From Kappaphycus alvarezii (Eukaryota > Rhodophyta > Florideophyceae > Gigartinales > Solieriaceae), in assembly GCA_002205965.3 (NCBI GenBank), contig NADL03000478.1, forward strand, positions 1,823,001-1,887,000: DNA of 64,000 bases. The letters are read 5' to 3'. Under the pieces are notes generated by a model, which was not told the origin of the DNA, made no database searches, and saw nothing but the letters and a program-made list of their open reading frames with translations. How positions within the stretch are numbered: position 1 is the first letter of the stretch; every line of letters begins with the position of its first letter. The position numbers and the translations under genes are program-made. Below are positions 33,251-43,560 of the stretch, one piece after another.

Positions 33251-33280
33251 TATGAATTTCATTGAAGTCAACTGCAGCAA

Positions 33281-33292
33281 TGGAAAAAGGGA
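33281..33292 (+). promoter_or_regulatory. Copia-2 polypurine tract
   Basis: tggaaaaaggga directly followed by TGTTATAATTG. A purine run before a TG marks the start of the 3' LTR at about 33293 and implies an LTR of about 240 bp. Confidence 0.6.
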
Positions 33293-33533
33293 TGTTATAA
33301 TTGTTCCATCACTGCAGTTGATGTACCCTTGCTGACTTGGGATGATGATGTAATTTGTTCGCTGACGTTAGCCTGAAATAGTTTCTACCGTGTTTGTCTT
33401 ATGCACTGATTATGTCTGTTCATCCTGCTGCATCCTAACTGAAGTGTAGTAAGGTGAGTTATACTTTTAAAGTCAGTGTTTGCTGGGTTTAGTAGGCTAT
33501 TTGAGTTAGAACTTCTACAAAAAAAGGTCGGTG
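33293..33533 (+). repeat. Copia-2 3' LTR
   Basis: The last 138 bases align with the 5' copy (28466-28602); the first 100 are too diverged to align by eye. The left end is inferred from the polypurine tract. Confidence 0.65.
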
Positions 33534-34197
33534 TGTGAAAATTGAAAATCCATTTTCACAAGTAATGGAAAACTATTCAATTGTTTTCTTCATCGATTAC
33601 AGTGATGACAATTGCGCAATAATATTTTATCAGAGGCCTGCAGTTTTTATTTACTGTGAGTCCTCGAAAATTTTATTTTATCTATTGTCACTGGCCTATG
33701 TTTTGTACTCTATTATATGTGAATCAATTTTGTTCTGTGGGTTAGTTTTTAAATTATATAGCTGTAATTACGGGAATTATATTACAAGTTGATTGTTATT
33801 TGAATTAGTGCTCACCTAGAGAATTATTCTATAATTACTTCTGAGCACGAATTTGGTCTACAGAAATTTATACTTCTGGAATCATCTTTGTATCTTTTCT
33901 GTTCTGATAAACAGTATAAATAGTATTAGGCTGTTAGAAAATTTTAGCAAGCCCTGGGTCATAGAAATATCCCCGTCGATCAGCTGTCCATAAATATTTA
34001 CTCTCTTTTTGTATTATTCTCAGCCCCATTCTGATAGTTTACTATTCATTTATTTAGAACTATCTATTTTGGATCTACGCATTTCATTTAATTTGTACAC
34101 AGTGGTAAACCCAACAGCGGAGTTCGGAACCACCCATTACTACCAACGGAAATAATGCTCAGTGCTTCGCCACTAAATAAACACTCTGCTAAGTCAC
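33534..34197. other. AT-rich spacer
   Basis: No supportable gene. One 85-codon frame (33535-33792) rich in Phe, Tyr and Ile is what AT-rich DNA produces by chance. Confidence 0.5.
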
Positions 34198-34345
34198 AGA
34201 ACGTGGCCGTGAAGGTAATAGAGACCTACAGACAGCTTCGAGGGGTTTTGATGGAAAGGCGCGCTGCAGCAGCCGTCATGTCTGATGCGGCCTGCTTGAT
34301 GGCCGGGCTTATGGTAGCCCTCCAGGGAGTGTAGCTCCTCCCCCA
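34198..34345 (+). pseudogene. Fragment A of a non-LTR-retrotransposon-like C-terminus
   Basis: The reading NVAVKVIETYRQLRGVLMER, then RAAAAVMSDAACLMAGLM and VALQGV, ends at TAG. It matches fragment B (38207-38345) almost residue by residue: NVAVRAMETYG, QRHAAVAVMSIAACLLAG. Both appear to be the end of one protein. Downstream (34350-34445) the DNA also resembles, weakly, the 3' repeat that follows fragment B. Function is inferred from fragment B. Confidence 0.6.
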
Positions 34346-35040
34346 TAACTGTGCCGGCGTGCAATTTTTGAGTCGATTGTGGTTGTCTGAACAACCATAG
34401 GATAGATCTTCCAAGTGTAAAACACCGAAACCTTTCTCCCTCACAATAAAAACCCCCACTTACCCTATTCTCAATACAAGACCCACTTGACCTATTCACA
34501 ATAAATAATCCACTTACCCCACTTGATGCCATAAAGTTACTCTCGCACTTTCCCCTCTCTCAAGAGCATAAATGTGTTAATTTCCTGCACCTCTCCCAGT
34601 GGTGCGTTCGATGCCATTTCTGATCGTCTGGAATTGATAGGAATAACTGAAAGTAGAAACCAATGGTCATTAGGACTCAGGGATCAGACGAGATGAAAAT
34701 GGATAAAATGAAAAAAAAGGGATTCGGGTTGGTTAAGTGCAAGTGACAGGTTTTGGGCTAGAACCGCTCAGTGTACGTGTGAGGCAGACGTATCGATTCT
34801 GCGTAAGTGCGAGTACCTCAGCTACTAGGAAGTAGCTGTGAGCTTAGCCAGTAAGCAAACGGCGTTTAACATACCGAACAATAGCGATTTCAAAACTCGG
34901 TTTATGCAAAGGGTTTATCGGCTTCATGTAGCGGTTGCAATCTAGGAGAACGCGTTAAGGGTGAAGGACTGGTTTTGGGCCTCCGACGACACTTCGGCTG
35001 ACGTTAAGCGGAACACAACTTTTCACTGCAGTGCGACTCC
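34346..35040. other. Sequence without supportable gene
   Basis: The first 100 bases may be a diverged copy of the repeat at 38363-38446 (shared atcttcca, then an A-rich stretch and ctccc). The rest shows nothing recognisable. Confidence 0.4.
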
Positions 35041-35052
35041 TGCAGACGTGAA

Positions 35053-35350
35053 TGTACAGTACTGTCATCGCTCTATGATACAGTACTGTACAGTACTGTA
35101 TCATAGATTTGCCCATTACTGCAAACTCGTGGAATTGAAACGCACGATAGAGAATTGTAGTGGTCAATTATCGCCACAGGATTGCAAAGCGCTGTACAAT
35201 ACTGACAGTAAAAAACTGTACTGTACTGTATTGCATTATGCCGTGTATTGCATTGTTCCAAGTCGAATGGTACAGTAATGCACACAGTTGTAGACTCTAC
35301 AGTACAGTACTGTACTGTACCATTACTGTACTGTACTGTACTGTACCGTA
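35053..35350. repeat. TACTG/CAGTA pentamer lattice, cluster A
   Basis: Imperfect tandem copies of the 5-mer TACTG alternate with its reverse complement CAGTA, meeting at GTAC or AGTACT centres. It includes a perfect 36-bp palindrome (35072-35107), a perfect 22-bp palindrome (35298-35319) and a run of about five TACTG units (35324-35345). Overlapping frames here are rich in YCTVLYC because of the repeat and are not genes. Confidence 0.9.
35072..35107. repeat. Perfect 36-bp palindrome
   Basis: Starts tctatgatacagtactg and ends with the exact reverse complement, centre between 35089 and 35090, no loop. It could extrude a cruciform. It sits in pentamer cluster A. Confidence 0.95.
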
Positions 35351-37550
35351 TCTGGCACAACAGCAGGTGGTTTCGGCAATTTTGTTGTATCGAGAGGCAA
35401 TTCTTCTCAAACGTGTTAGCTCTGGAATGCGTGTAAAACAATTAACTGTAAAATCTCCATTTCGTTCTTTTAATAAAACAAATGCTCAGTTCAGGAATAT
35501 TTTATGTAATTTTTTAAAAATTATAGAAGTTTTGCACTTATTGGAAAGTCAATAGCTTTTGTGCAAGTAGTGGTTTTTGTGGGCTATGCACTGGGTCTGT
35601 TCGAAATGCAAACCATCTCTGTGGTGATCAAAGGGGTTCTATTCTTGGCGGTGTCCGTTCTATTTCTTACAAATACTAGTATCAAATGCCAATTGATACG
35701 ATAGTGCTACAGAATTTGTATGCGGCAGACGTCCTTGCCATGGCGAGGTCAAAGGTATAGCGTTCACATGTTTCGTCTGGTATCAAAGCAGCAGTCAATC
35801 ACAGGCCAAACTCCAGGCATTAGAAGAAAAGTTTCTTAAATCAGGTGCATTGAAGATTTATACCTATTCGGGGGTTGAAGAAGTAAACTTTTTAAGAAAA
35901 TCAGTGCCTTCAAGCCGACCATCTCAACTAACCGCTGGCATTCCAGGTTCAGTCTAGTGGAATCGTGACACAAAATAACTGGTGGCAGAGCTGCGTAGAC
36001 ATTTTATACATGATAATATCAGTCCAATGACGCTGAGCATAATATAGTTATATTGAAGAAGCAGTATCCGAAATAGTCGATACTAATGGATTCTGCAAGA
36101 AATGACCTATTCTACAGTGACAAATAATGCCACTGTACCCGTTCTAATATGACTCAGCAGACTTCATTACAAATCCCGTAATTAGAAAGAAATCGACTTT
36201 TGGTCCTCCATTTAAACTGAGAGTCTACCCGTACGTATGTGTGCAGTTTCAGGCAGACCAGTGATACCATCGGCAAGATCGATAGAACCAAAACTGCGTT
36301 AATAAACGCCTAGATCGGTACCTATATTCGCACATGCAGACACAAATGCCGTCTTGTACGTTACGAAAGTACATGTCCTTAATTTAAGAGTCAGTGACCG
36401 TCGATTGTCGAGTGGTCGATACTTCGTCGATAAGTTTTATCCGTTGTGAAATACTGGGTCACATGGTAGCTCTGAAGTACAATTCCAATGTATCATTCAT
36501 CCGTCTACCGAATGTGACATAGGAAGCGAGGAACCCTCTCAAAAAACTGTTGGGTTTTGAACGCACAAACTGCACAGGTGTTAATCTTAATGGATTTCAA
36601 CAACGGTTAGCACAGTATATCCAGGAAACCATATTATCAAGCCTAGCATACACTATATGACAAATTCATTGACGAAAATGTCGTTGATAAGGGGTGCTTT
36701 GTATTTCTTTGCATTATATTTGGTTTTGAGTTTCCTGGTCGCCGTGCCATGTTTACAAATGCTACTAACATACGATGGAGGGAATAGTGAGAGATTATTA
36801 TGATAATGGAAGTACCACTGAATGATGCGACGTCCATCTGCAACTGTGCAGCTGGTTGGCTAACTTGTAACCGCAAGATATGTTTCTTGCTTTGACCCCT
36901 ATAACTGGGTGTCTCAAAGCATTTACCTACGATTTATACTGCAGAGCGTCCTGTTACGGTATCATCATCGACAGGAGCATCTCTACTCCCTTCAAGACTA
37001 CGAAATGTCATCGTGACATGGAAAGATCCATATCGTAGAGTTGCATTGAAGTGATCACATTTGATCCACATAGTTGGGCCGCTCTGTCTTTTATTACCTG
37101 TTAAAAGACTGCAAGTAAACAGCGTCCAGATAAGCTGAAGCAGGATCCTGCACTTGATGCAACCAGGATTTTTGAAGAGCAGACCTCGGAAAGTAGAGTA
37201 AATGCATTTGTAGCTTTCCCATTTCAGTAGGGTCGGGATCTAAATTCTCTCGATTGGGTCTGCACGACGCGCTTTACATATTGTGCGACATAGTTTTGTA
37301 CCAGCCAATCAAAGGAGCGATAACTTTTTAATCGATTAAATTTCTCATGTTTTTGAAAGAAGCAAATATGGTTTACGGAACAGCGCAATGCCTTTTGAGT
37401 GCATCGAGCATCGAAATAAAGTTAATATATTACGTTACAAACTTGTCCTCTTATCTGAATGGTCAAGCATTAGCCTCTCGAATTTGCTCATTACAGTACT
37501 CATTTTCAGTGCACACTGACTGAGACTCTTCATCGCCTGAACAAGTATTA
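35351..37550. other. Spacer between the two pentamer clusters, no supportable gene
   Basis: About 2.2 kb of intermediate GC, richer than the AT-rich deserts, so likely a decayed element. Weak RT-like strings such as LYAADVLAMARSK (near 35720) appear but are not backed by neighbours. Confidence 0.45.
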
Positions 37551-37845
37551 ATACTGTACTGCTGTACTGTACTGTACTGTACAGCACTACAGTACAGTAA
37601 AGTACAGTACGGTATGTACAATACTTTACAGCACAGCACAGTACAGTGTATCCTGAAGAGGGTAATGTGACCGATGTCGATCATCCAGTTACATATATCT
37701 GAACTGTAGTCGGTCTGTTAGTGTACACCTGAAATGACAAACAAGTAAAATACTGTACAGTACTCTTGTCATGTGGTACCTTGGCTATACACGTGTATTG
37801 TACTGGGATCATTTCATGCACTGCTTGTACAGTACGTATGGCGGG
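37551..37845. repeat. TACTG/CAGTA pentamer lattice, cluster B
   Basis: Dense copies at 37551-37655, first as TACTG units, then inverted as CAGTA units, giving a long imperfect hairpin. Two more short groups lie at about 37752-37765 and 37826-37838. The same pentamer and strand switching as cluster A, 2.2-2.5 kb away. Confidence 0.88.
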
Positions 37846-38345
37846 CGCCGAACCCTGCAACTCGGCCGTCAAGTCGTCCTCGCCCGGGACCTGCGGAAAG
37901 CAGCCCTCCACCCCACCATCGAGCAGCGACAGGGTCTCCACGGTACAAGGCCACACATGCGGGCAATGGCCAGCAATGGGGGAACACAATTTTTCGATGT
38001 CACGTTCGTAAATCCCTCGCGCCTTTTACTAGGAGAGCGCGTACTTTTAATCCGCTCACCTCCCTCAATGCAGCAATATCGGCCAAGCGCAGAAGGTATG
38101 AACCTTTGATCGCGAATTCTGCTGGAGGAAGGCTGTTGCCCATATCCATTTCCACCCTCGGGGCCTGGCACCTAGAAGACTATGCGATGCAAACCGCTGT
38201 CGCACGGAACGTGGCCGTTCGAGCGATGGAGACTTATGGGAAGGTTTGAGCGGTGCTATTTCAAAGGCACGCTGCTGTGGCCGTTATGTCTATCGCGGCA
38301 TGCTTGCTCGCTGGCATTGAGCCGGCCTTTCAGGGAAAGTTATTT
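37835..38345 (+). pseudogene. Fragment B: C-terminal region of a non-LTR-retrotransposon-like protein
   Basis: Readings in two phases (shift near 38040-38060) give RRTLQLGRQVVLARDLRKAA and HPTIEQRQGLHGTRPHMRAM, then NGGTQFFDVTFVNP. In the next phase follow SLNAAISAKRRRYEPLIANS, LLPISISTLGAWH and ARNVAVRAMETYG. This order (a short CCH-less helix, RPADV-like, xxDVTVxNP, A.xxKxxKY, LPxxxxTLGxW) is what I know from the region after the RT in some algal and protist non-LTR elements, where it may be a nuclease-like fold. A stop follows METYGKV and the frame continues as the sequence shared with fragment A. Assignment is by pattern only. Confidence 0.55.
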
Positions 38346-38362
38346 ACCGTTACTCTTTGACG

Positions 38363-38446
38363 ACTTATCCCGCGTTACGCACTTCCAGCGGCGTGGATAC
38401 AACCGAACGCATCTTCCATACATTAAAATAACCCAAAATTTCCCCT
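38363..38446 (+). repeat. Dispersed/inverted repeat, copy 1
   Basis: Closely matches the reverse complement of 40045-40127 (shared acttatcccgc, cggcgtggataca, catcttccatacattaaaat) and resembles 8178-8243. It directly follows fragment B, so it may be the 3' UTR of that retroelement; alternatively the pair at 38363 and 40045 are the ends of a 1.77-kb element. Confidence 0.8.
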
Positions 38447-40044
38447 TTAGGCTGCGTCCTACCTCTCTATGGATGTAGCTTTCCCTTCCGTTCCGCATCC
38501 AGTCATGGAGCCCGGCCCCAAGAGGGGCATATCTTTAATGGGTAGACAAGCACTCACGTGCGGAAGGCGTGGTGTGGATAGAATGCAAGCTTTCGGTGGA
38601 GAAGGCGTGACAGAATCTGACGGGCTTGGATTCCCTACAAGCAGAGGCAGAGGGCAAAGCGCGTAGAGAAGTCGTGGATCTCCAGGTTCGGGTGGGTGTT
38701 ACCACGTGCTGCGGCGTGGGTGGCCAGACGGCGGAAGAACTTGGACCTCTTGTCGCCTACCACCCCGTAGACGTCAATGCAGGCAGGGAGGATGAGGATA
38801 TTGTGATGTCGGCAGACGTAGCAATAATGCGGATGTTTTGCACGTTCTGCTGGGAGAGTAGCGGCCGCACCCCCATACCTAGCGCCCTGTGGGACCCGAG
38901 ACTTGACGTGAGAGTGAGCCACGGTGAAATCTGGAGTTGTACTACGGAGATGGAGACTGTAAGCACATGGTATGTATAGGTCGATTCGGAGGTAGGAGGG
39001 GGCTTCGGGAAGAGGCTCCGGAGGGGAGGGGCCTGGGGGTAGCAGTTATTCAGCAAGCATCGAAATGCAAACTTCTTTGCAAACCAGTTGGATAGCCTAG
39101 CGTAGGACGTTGTGTCGGCGGGTTTTGCCGTCCTCGTATTTGCAAATAAGAGCGTGGATACCGTGCGGGTCGAAGATGGGAGCGACCTCATTAGACCGAC
39201 GAAAGCACGTGGGACAGCGCGTGGTACCTGAAAAGAGAGGAATACCGCGGCGAGTGGACAAAGCGACGATTTATGCTGATGAGGAATGCTGGGTTGATAC
39301 GAAGGCCATCGAATCGAAATGAAATCAGTGTTGATCTATATTGCTAACTCTGGTGTCGTTTCAGCACTTGGCCCAATTTAAAACTCCCATGGTTTTCAGT
39401 CCTCCTAAGTCTCGCAGTAAACACGCTACCTATTTTCCCCTTGGGAATTGGACTCTCCGTGCCAGGCTAGGACAGAGATTTCTTAAAGGCGAAAAATAGA
39501 GCCCCGAAAGATCAGTAATTAGGTTTGCGCATGTTTGTGCATGCGCCAACATTGACGAGGTAGTTCAGACAAACGGGGTAGAACCAAATAATTCTACCAA
39601 GAATAAACCACTCAAATCATCCCCCGTCCAGGAAAACTGAGGATTGGAAGCAGCAGCTTGCAAATTGAGACCATTTTCCCGGAGTCTTCACGAGATGCGA
39701 GGTACACATTTGAATGCGATTTCATTGCTTGAACGCAGTCGATTGTACGGAAGTGAAGCTCCCGATGTTGAGTATATATCAAGGTGCCTGGGTGATGACG
39801 GTGAGAATACAACCCGAGAATGGCCGTCATCAGCATGGTTAGTCTCGGGGGACTGACGTGTAAACCCTTTAGCCCCTTCCTTCCCTGAACGGTATCCCTT
39901 AGTTTGTTAGTACTTCTGAACTGCGCCTTTTCCAGAGACTCACTAGTCTTCACACCGAAAATTACAGCACGTAGCTTCCGATTTCGGCCACTGCTGATCT
40001 CTCCACAGCCGAGCAGATAAATAAATTAGCAATCAGGTAGCAGT
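38447..40044. other. DNA between the inverted repeat copies, unidentified
   Basis: GC-richer than the surrounding deserts. Overlapping frames exist on both strands (for example 38626-38979 +, 38635-38922 -, 38757-39191 -, 39612-39953 -), but I recognise none. The minus frame at 38635-38922 (with CRHHNILILP and DKRSKFFRRLATHAAARG) looks the most protein-like. Probably decayed mobile-element coding sequence. Confidence 0.4.
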
Positions 40045-40127
40045 AGGGGGGAATTTTGGGGTTATTTTAATGTATGGAAGATGTGTTTGGATGTATCCAC
40101 GCCGCTAATGCGTTGTGCGGGATAAGT
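40045..40127 (-). repeat. Dispersed/inverted repeat, copy 2
   Basis: Reverse complement of the 38363-38446 family. About four in five bases agree by eye, with the central catcttccatacattaaaat exact. Confidence 0.8.
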
Positions 40128-40309
40128 AGAGTGATGGAAAGTCCGTTCCTGTCAGAGGATCGTTGAAAAATACGTTTATTATATCTTAAGATAGGATGAG
40201 GAAAGATAGATAACCTCTTTCTTCATAATTTAAAGAAAGAATATCCACATCGCAGAGTCCAAAGTTCCTTACCCCCATTGTCCAAAGACGGTCTGGGTAG
40301 ATCGGCATT

Positions 40310-41010
40310 TTATACTGTCTCCATCAGCTGCTGTAAGTTATTTACACTTTGAGACGTACCGCAACGTCCACACCATAAACTGAGAGGTGCGGTACCTCTA
40401 AAGCCACGTATTTGGGCTGGATGGGCCTCGTTAGGCTGAGCTTGGCGCGCTGGCGTTGGCGTAGTACATAGCTGGGCGTAGGAAGGGGCTTTGTTAAGTT
40501 TACAGGCTGGATTGTTGAGGAAGGTGAGCGGACAAACTTGATAGTACAACTCTCGTTTGCTTGCTGGATATTATATGGTGGTACTTGATGTCAATGTAGT
40601 TGCTCTTTTTCTTGGAATATGTTGATTGGACAATTGTGATGGCCGCTTGGTTGTCCATTTCATACATAAGCGACAGAGGGTTCGCTAGGTTCGTCAAGTA
40701 CTGTGTCCAGCTATTTAGCCTGCAGGAGAGTATCGATGGCCGCAATATATTCCGCCTCGCATGTGCCCTTGTCAACGGTGCGTACACGTCGTAACATGAT
40801 GATACAATATTTCCTGAGTGACATACGAGGATGTGTATGTTGATTGTCGGGTGTCGACGTAAGAGGCGAAGTCGGCGTCAGATGGCGCACTTTTTGTGTC
40901 AAGGACGCATATGTAGTTGAGCCCACAATCATTTTTGTCCTTGAAATATCCTGTGATATGCTATAGGGCGTTCCGATGTCGTTTTCAAGGTCTTGTCTTG
41001 GACCTTGCAA
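40310..41010 (-). pseudogene. Copia-3: RNase H and pol-end fragment
   Basis: Minus-strand readings in changing phases give SDADFASYVDTRQSTYTSSY (the DADWAxDxxxRKSTSG block), TCEAEYIAAIDTLLQAK (the second acidic residue and helix), EMDNQAAITIVQSTY and NYIDIKYHHI (the DNQxA and HIDIKYHxI blocks). NLTKPLPTPSYV, the usual end of Copia pol, follows. Order and spacing are right, so this is the 3' end of a third Copia element. No LTRs were recognised beside it. Confidence 0.8.
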
Positions 41011-42520
41011 ATAAATCTCCGTATATAAGAAAATATAGGAAGAGGTAGATCAGAACTAGGAAACTATTCCAATTGAGTAAATAGTAAGTTACCTGTTATA
41101 GTACTTGAAATGGAACAATACCAAATAAAAACCAAATTTAATAACAGAAGAGCGATGGGTGTACTTAGATAGGCAGAAGGGTTACTAAAATTATTATAAC
41201 AACCTAGGACGATATGTATTGTATACCAGAGTAAAACTACCACCAAAACCCGTCCCGTTTTGATGTAAACACCAATATTTTACATTGTGTAATGTAAATA
41301 TTTTTATAGACCAAATTCACGTCCAGTAATAAATACAAAATAGTTTACCAGGCGAGCATAAATCTAGATAGTAATTTTCGGGTAACATAATCCCAATAAT
41401 CATATATGTAGAATTTAAAACCAAAGTTCAGACACAAAATTTGTTTCAAATGTAATACAGTAAAAAATAGGCCACTGAAATACGAATAAAATTATTCTTT
41501 GATGATTCGCAATAAATATAAAATATGGGTCTGATAAAAAATACTGTTCCACAAATCATCAACACTGTATTATTAGTGTAAAACAAAGTAAATAGTTTTC
41601 AAATTCTCGTCAAAATATTTTTTCAAATTTCACACTACGTTCCCTTTTAAAAGATGGAAAATCGATATAACTATCATGTTGACTGAGTTGAATCACGAAA
41701 TGAAATTTTGCTCATATCCATGTGTACGGATCTATCAAATAAACGTAACTTTAGACTATCAGATCCGGGATTTTACTTTTTTCAACGGTCGGAAAGATTA
41801 ATAGAGCCAGGTATCCAGGCCATTCTCTTAATTTTATTTTTTTAAAATTACATCATATTCATGTAATTTTTGCCCTTATAGATTTTTCTGCAGGTATGGT
41901 GAATGTGGAGAGAGAGCTGAATAGATCCTTTGAGTCAAAAGAATCATGTACAGAAATATTACTATATAGTACCCTAATGTATGCGCTATGTTACTTTTTT
42001 TCTTCAATAGCTTCAAAAGTAGCCACAATTTCCCCAGATGGAATAGATTTGACCGGACGCCGAGGCAAATGCAAGTAAATTGCTACAAAGTAGATATTGG
42101 AAAATAAACCGTACTCAAATAGACAACTGAAGCACCTACTAAACGAATAAAGAATTTCTCGAAAGAATTAATGATTTCATTCACCGTTTTTCGACGATTT
42201 CTCGAAAATTTATGATGCTTTTTTCATTTTAAAAAAATTTCGTCCGCTGATACCTTAAGTTTTCAATAATAAAACTGATTAATTTTAACTCTATCGAAAT
42301 TGAAAGCTCAAGCCGTATGTGCGATTGTACCAAGCTTTTTAATTTTCTCAAGTTATTGAATAAATATCGCCTTAAATTGTCCGGTCCAGTGAAAGGAATG
42401 AAACCAAACAACTTGACTTCAAGCAGTAATAAAAAACTTCAGAAGACATGAAAAAATAATTGGAGAATACAGAAAACAGATTATAAACCAAGATCAAAAA
42501 TTATTATCAGAATGTTTTTT
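41011..42520. other. AT-rich intergenic DNA
   Basis: No supportable gene or repeat. Confidence 0.5.
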
Positions 42521-43560
42521 TCATCTAGGATTCAAATTGATTAGACCATATGAATGTAGTACAATTGGCACTCAAACTGCACTGCCATCTGCAGAGCTGA
42601 TTTTGGTGATCTTTTTTTATCTTATTCTTTTACAGGCCATACCAATTCTATTAGCAGACATTTACTTTACAGTAAGGGCAATTTACGATCGTCGCTCACC
42701 ATTATTATTGGTACTTTATTACCACCCGGGAGGGTCTGAGAGGTTGCAGTGCGTACCAATCGGCCCCAACTTGGAACTGATATTTCCGCAGGTGAAAGAC
42801 ACCTATTGGGCCCAGTGTCGACTTACGTATCTCTAACTTTGATCTTCAGCACTTGGCTGATATTATCTTTACTTATCCCACCGTCATAGATAAAATCAAC
42901 TTGGCTAACTAGTATTCATACCTACTTGGCCACAAAGTCCCCAGAATAAACAGTCACCCCGGTGTCGGCTCAGAACTTGAATCCTAACTTTCGCCTTTGC
43001 AGCAACCTTGGCAACGGCATTTTTGGCTATAGCCACGTTTATCCGCCAGGGTCCCCATTTTATTCCCCCTCTCCTATCCAATATTGTACTACCCCTTTCA
43101 CTGTTTGTTTGTGATATTTACTCACACTTGTCGCCCCGGACTCCGGCGTTTATATACAAATGGGAACTTCAAGGTTGTCTTTAGTGCCAACATCCTTATC
43201 TCTTAAAGGAATATTCAGCACTGCTGACCCACTACTAAATCTTCTTCATCCAATATTGCACCCGAAGCGTCTACAGTGCTTTGGAGTCGATTCTCATCAA
43301 GGTCCTAGCACTCCGGAGAACACGGCCCGGCCTTACAGCCCGGAGTAAAAGTGTACCGTCCAGCCGCCCAAGTAATCACCCCCGTTCCACCACCCCCACT
43401 TCTCCTCGCCGTCGGCGAGCTGTGCGACTGCATCCCAGGGTGCTTTCAGAGAAAGAGGGACAGCGAGAACCCTTTGAGTCTTGGTGTCTGTGTGTTGGTT
43501 TTCTCATTGTCTGACGGGATCAAGTTCTTAGATGAGAATAACCGCGCATCGCACTAGAAT
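42521..43560. other. GC-richer island, promoter-like on the minus strand
   Basis: On the minus strand a TATA box, tgtatataaacgcc (about 43145-43160), stands upstream of a purine-rich stretch and an ATG, giving an LTR- or promoter-like impression. Frames on + (43160-43348, 43281-43514) and - are short and unrecognised. Probably the edge of an unidentified element. Confidence 0.35.

Larger units (their letters stand above)
28360..33533 (+). mobile_element. Copia-2: old, heavily decayed Ty1/Copia element with a foreign insert
   Basis: Seen: diverged direct repeats (28466-28602 and 33396-33533, about 80% identical by eye, offset 4930 with almost no indels) flank fragments that occur in the exact Copia order: gag, zinc knuckle, gag-pre-integrase, integrase core, integrase C-terminus, RT, RNase H, polypurine tract. 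Stops and frameshifts occur every few dozen codons, so nothing is translatable. About 1 kb inside the integrase (30234-31240) does not belong to the element. The start at 28360 is an estimate from the LTR length implied by the polypurine tract. Confidence 0.82.

Noticed and set aside
34961..35555. Several overlapping frames of 60-130 codons rich in YCTVLYC
   Set aside because: They are translations of the TACTG/CAGTA lattice, which lacks stops in several phases; not genes.
35700..35760. LYAADVLAMARSK, similar to an RT active-site region
   Set aside because: The polymerase Asp pair is not present and no neighbouring RT blocks could be found in either direction.
38635..39191. Two minus frames that might be a nuclease-like or RT-associated domain
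   Set aside because: Only vague similarity; kept as unidentified sequence, not called a gene.
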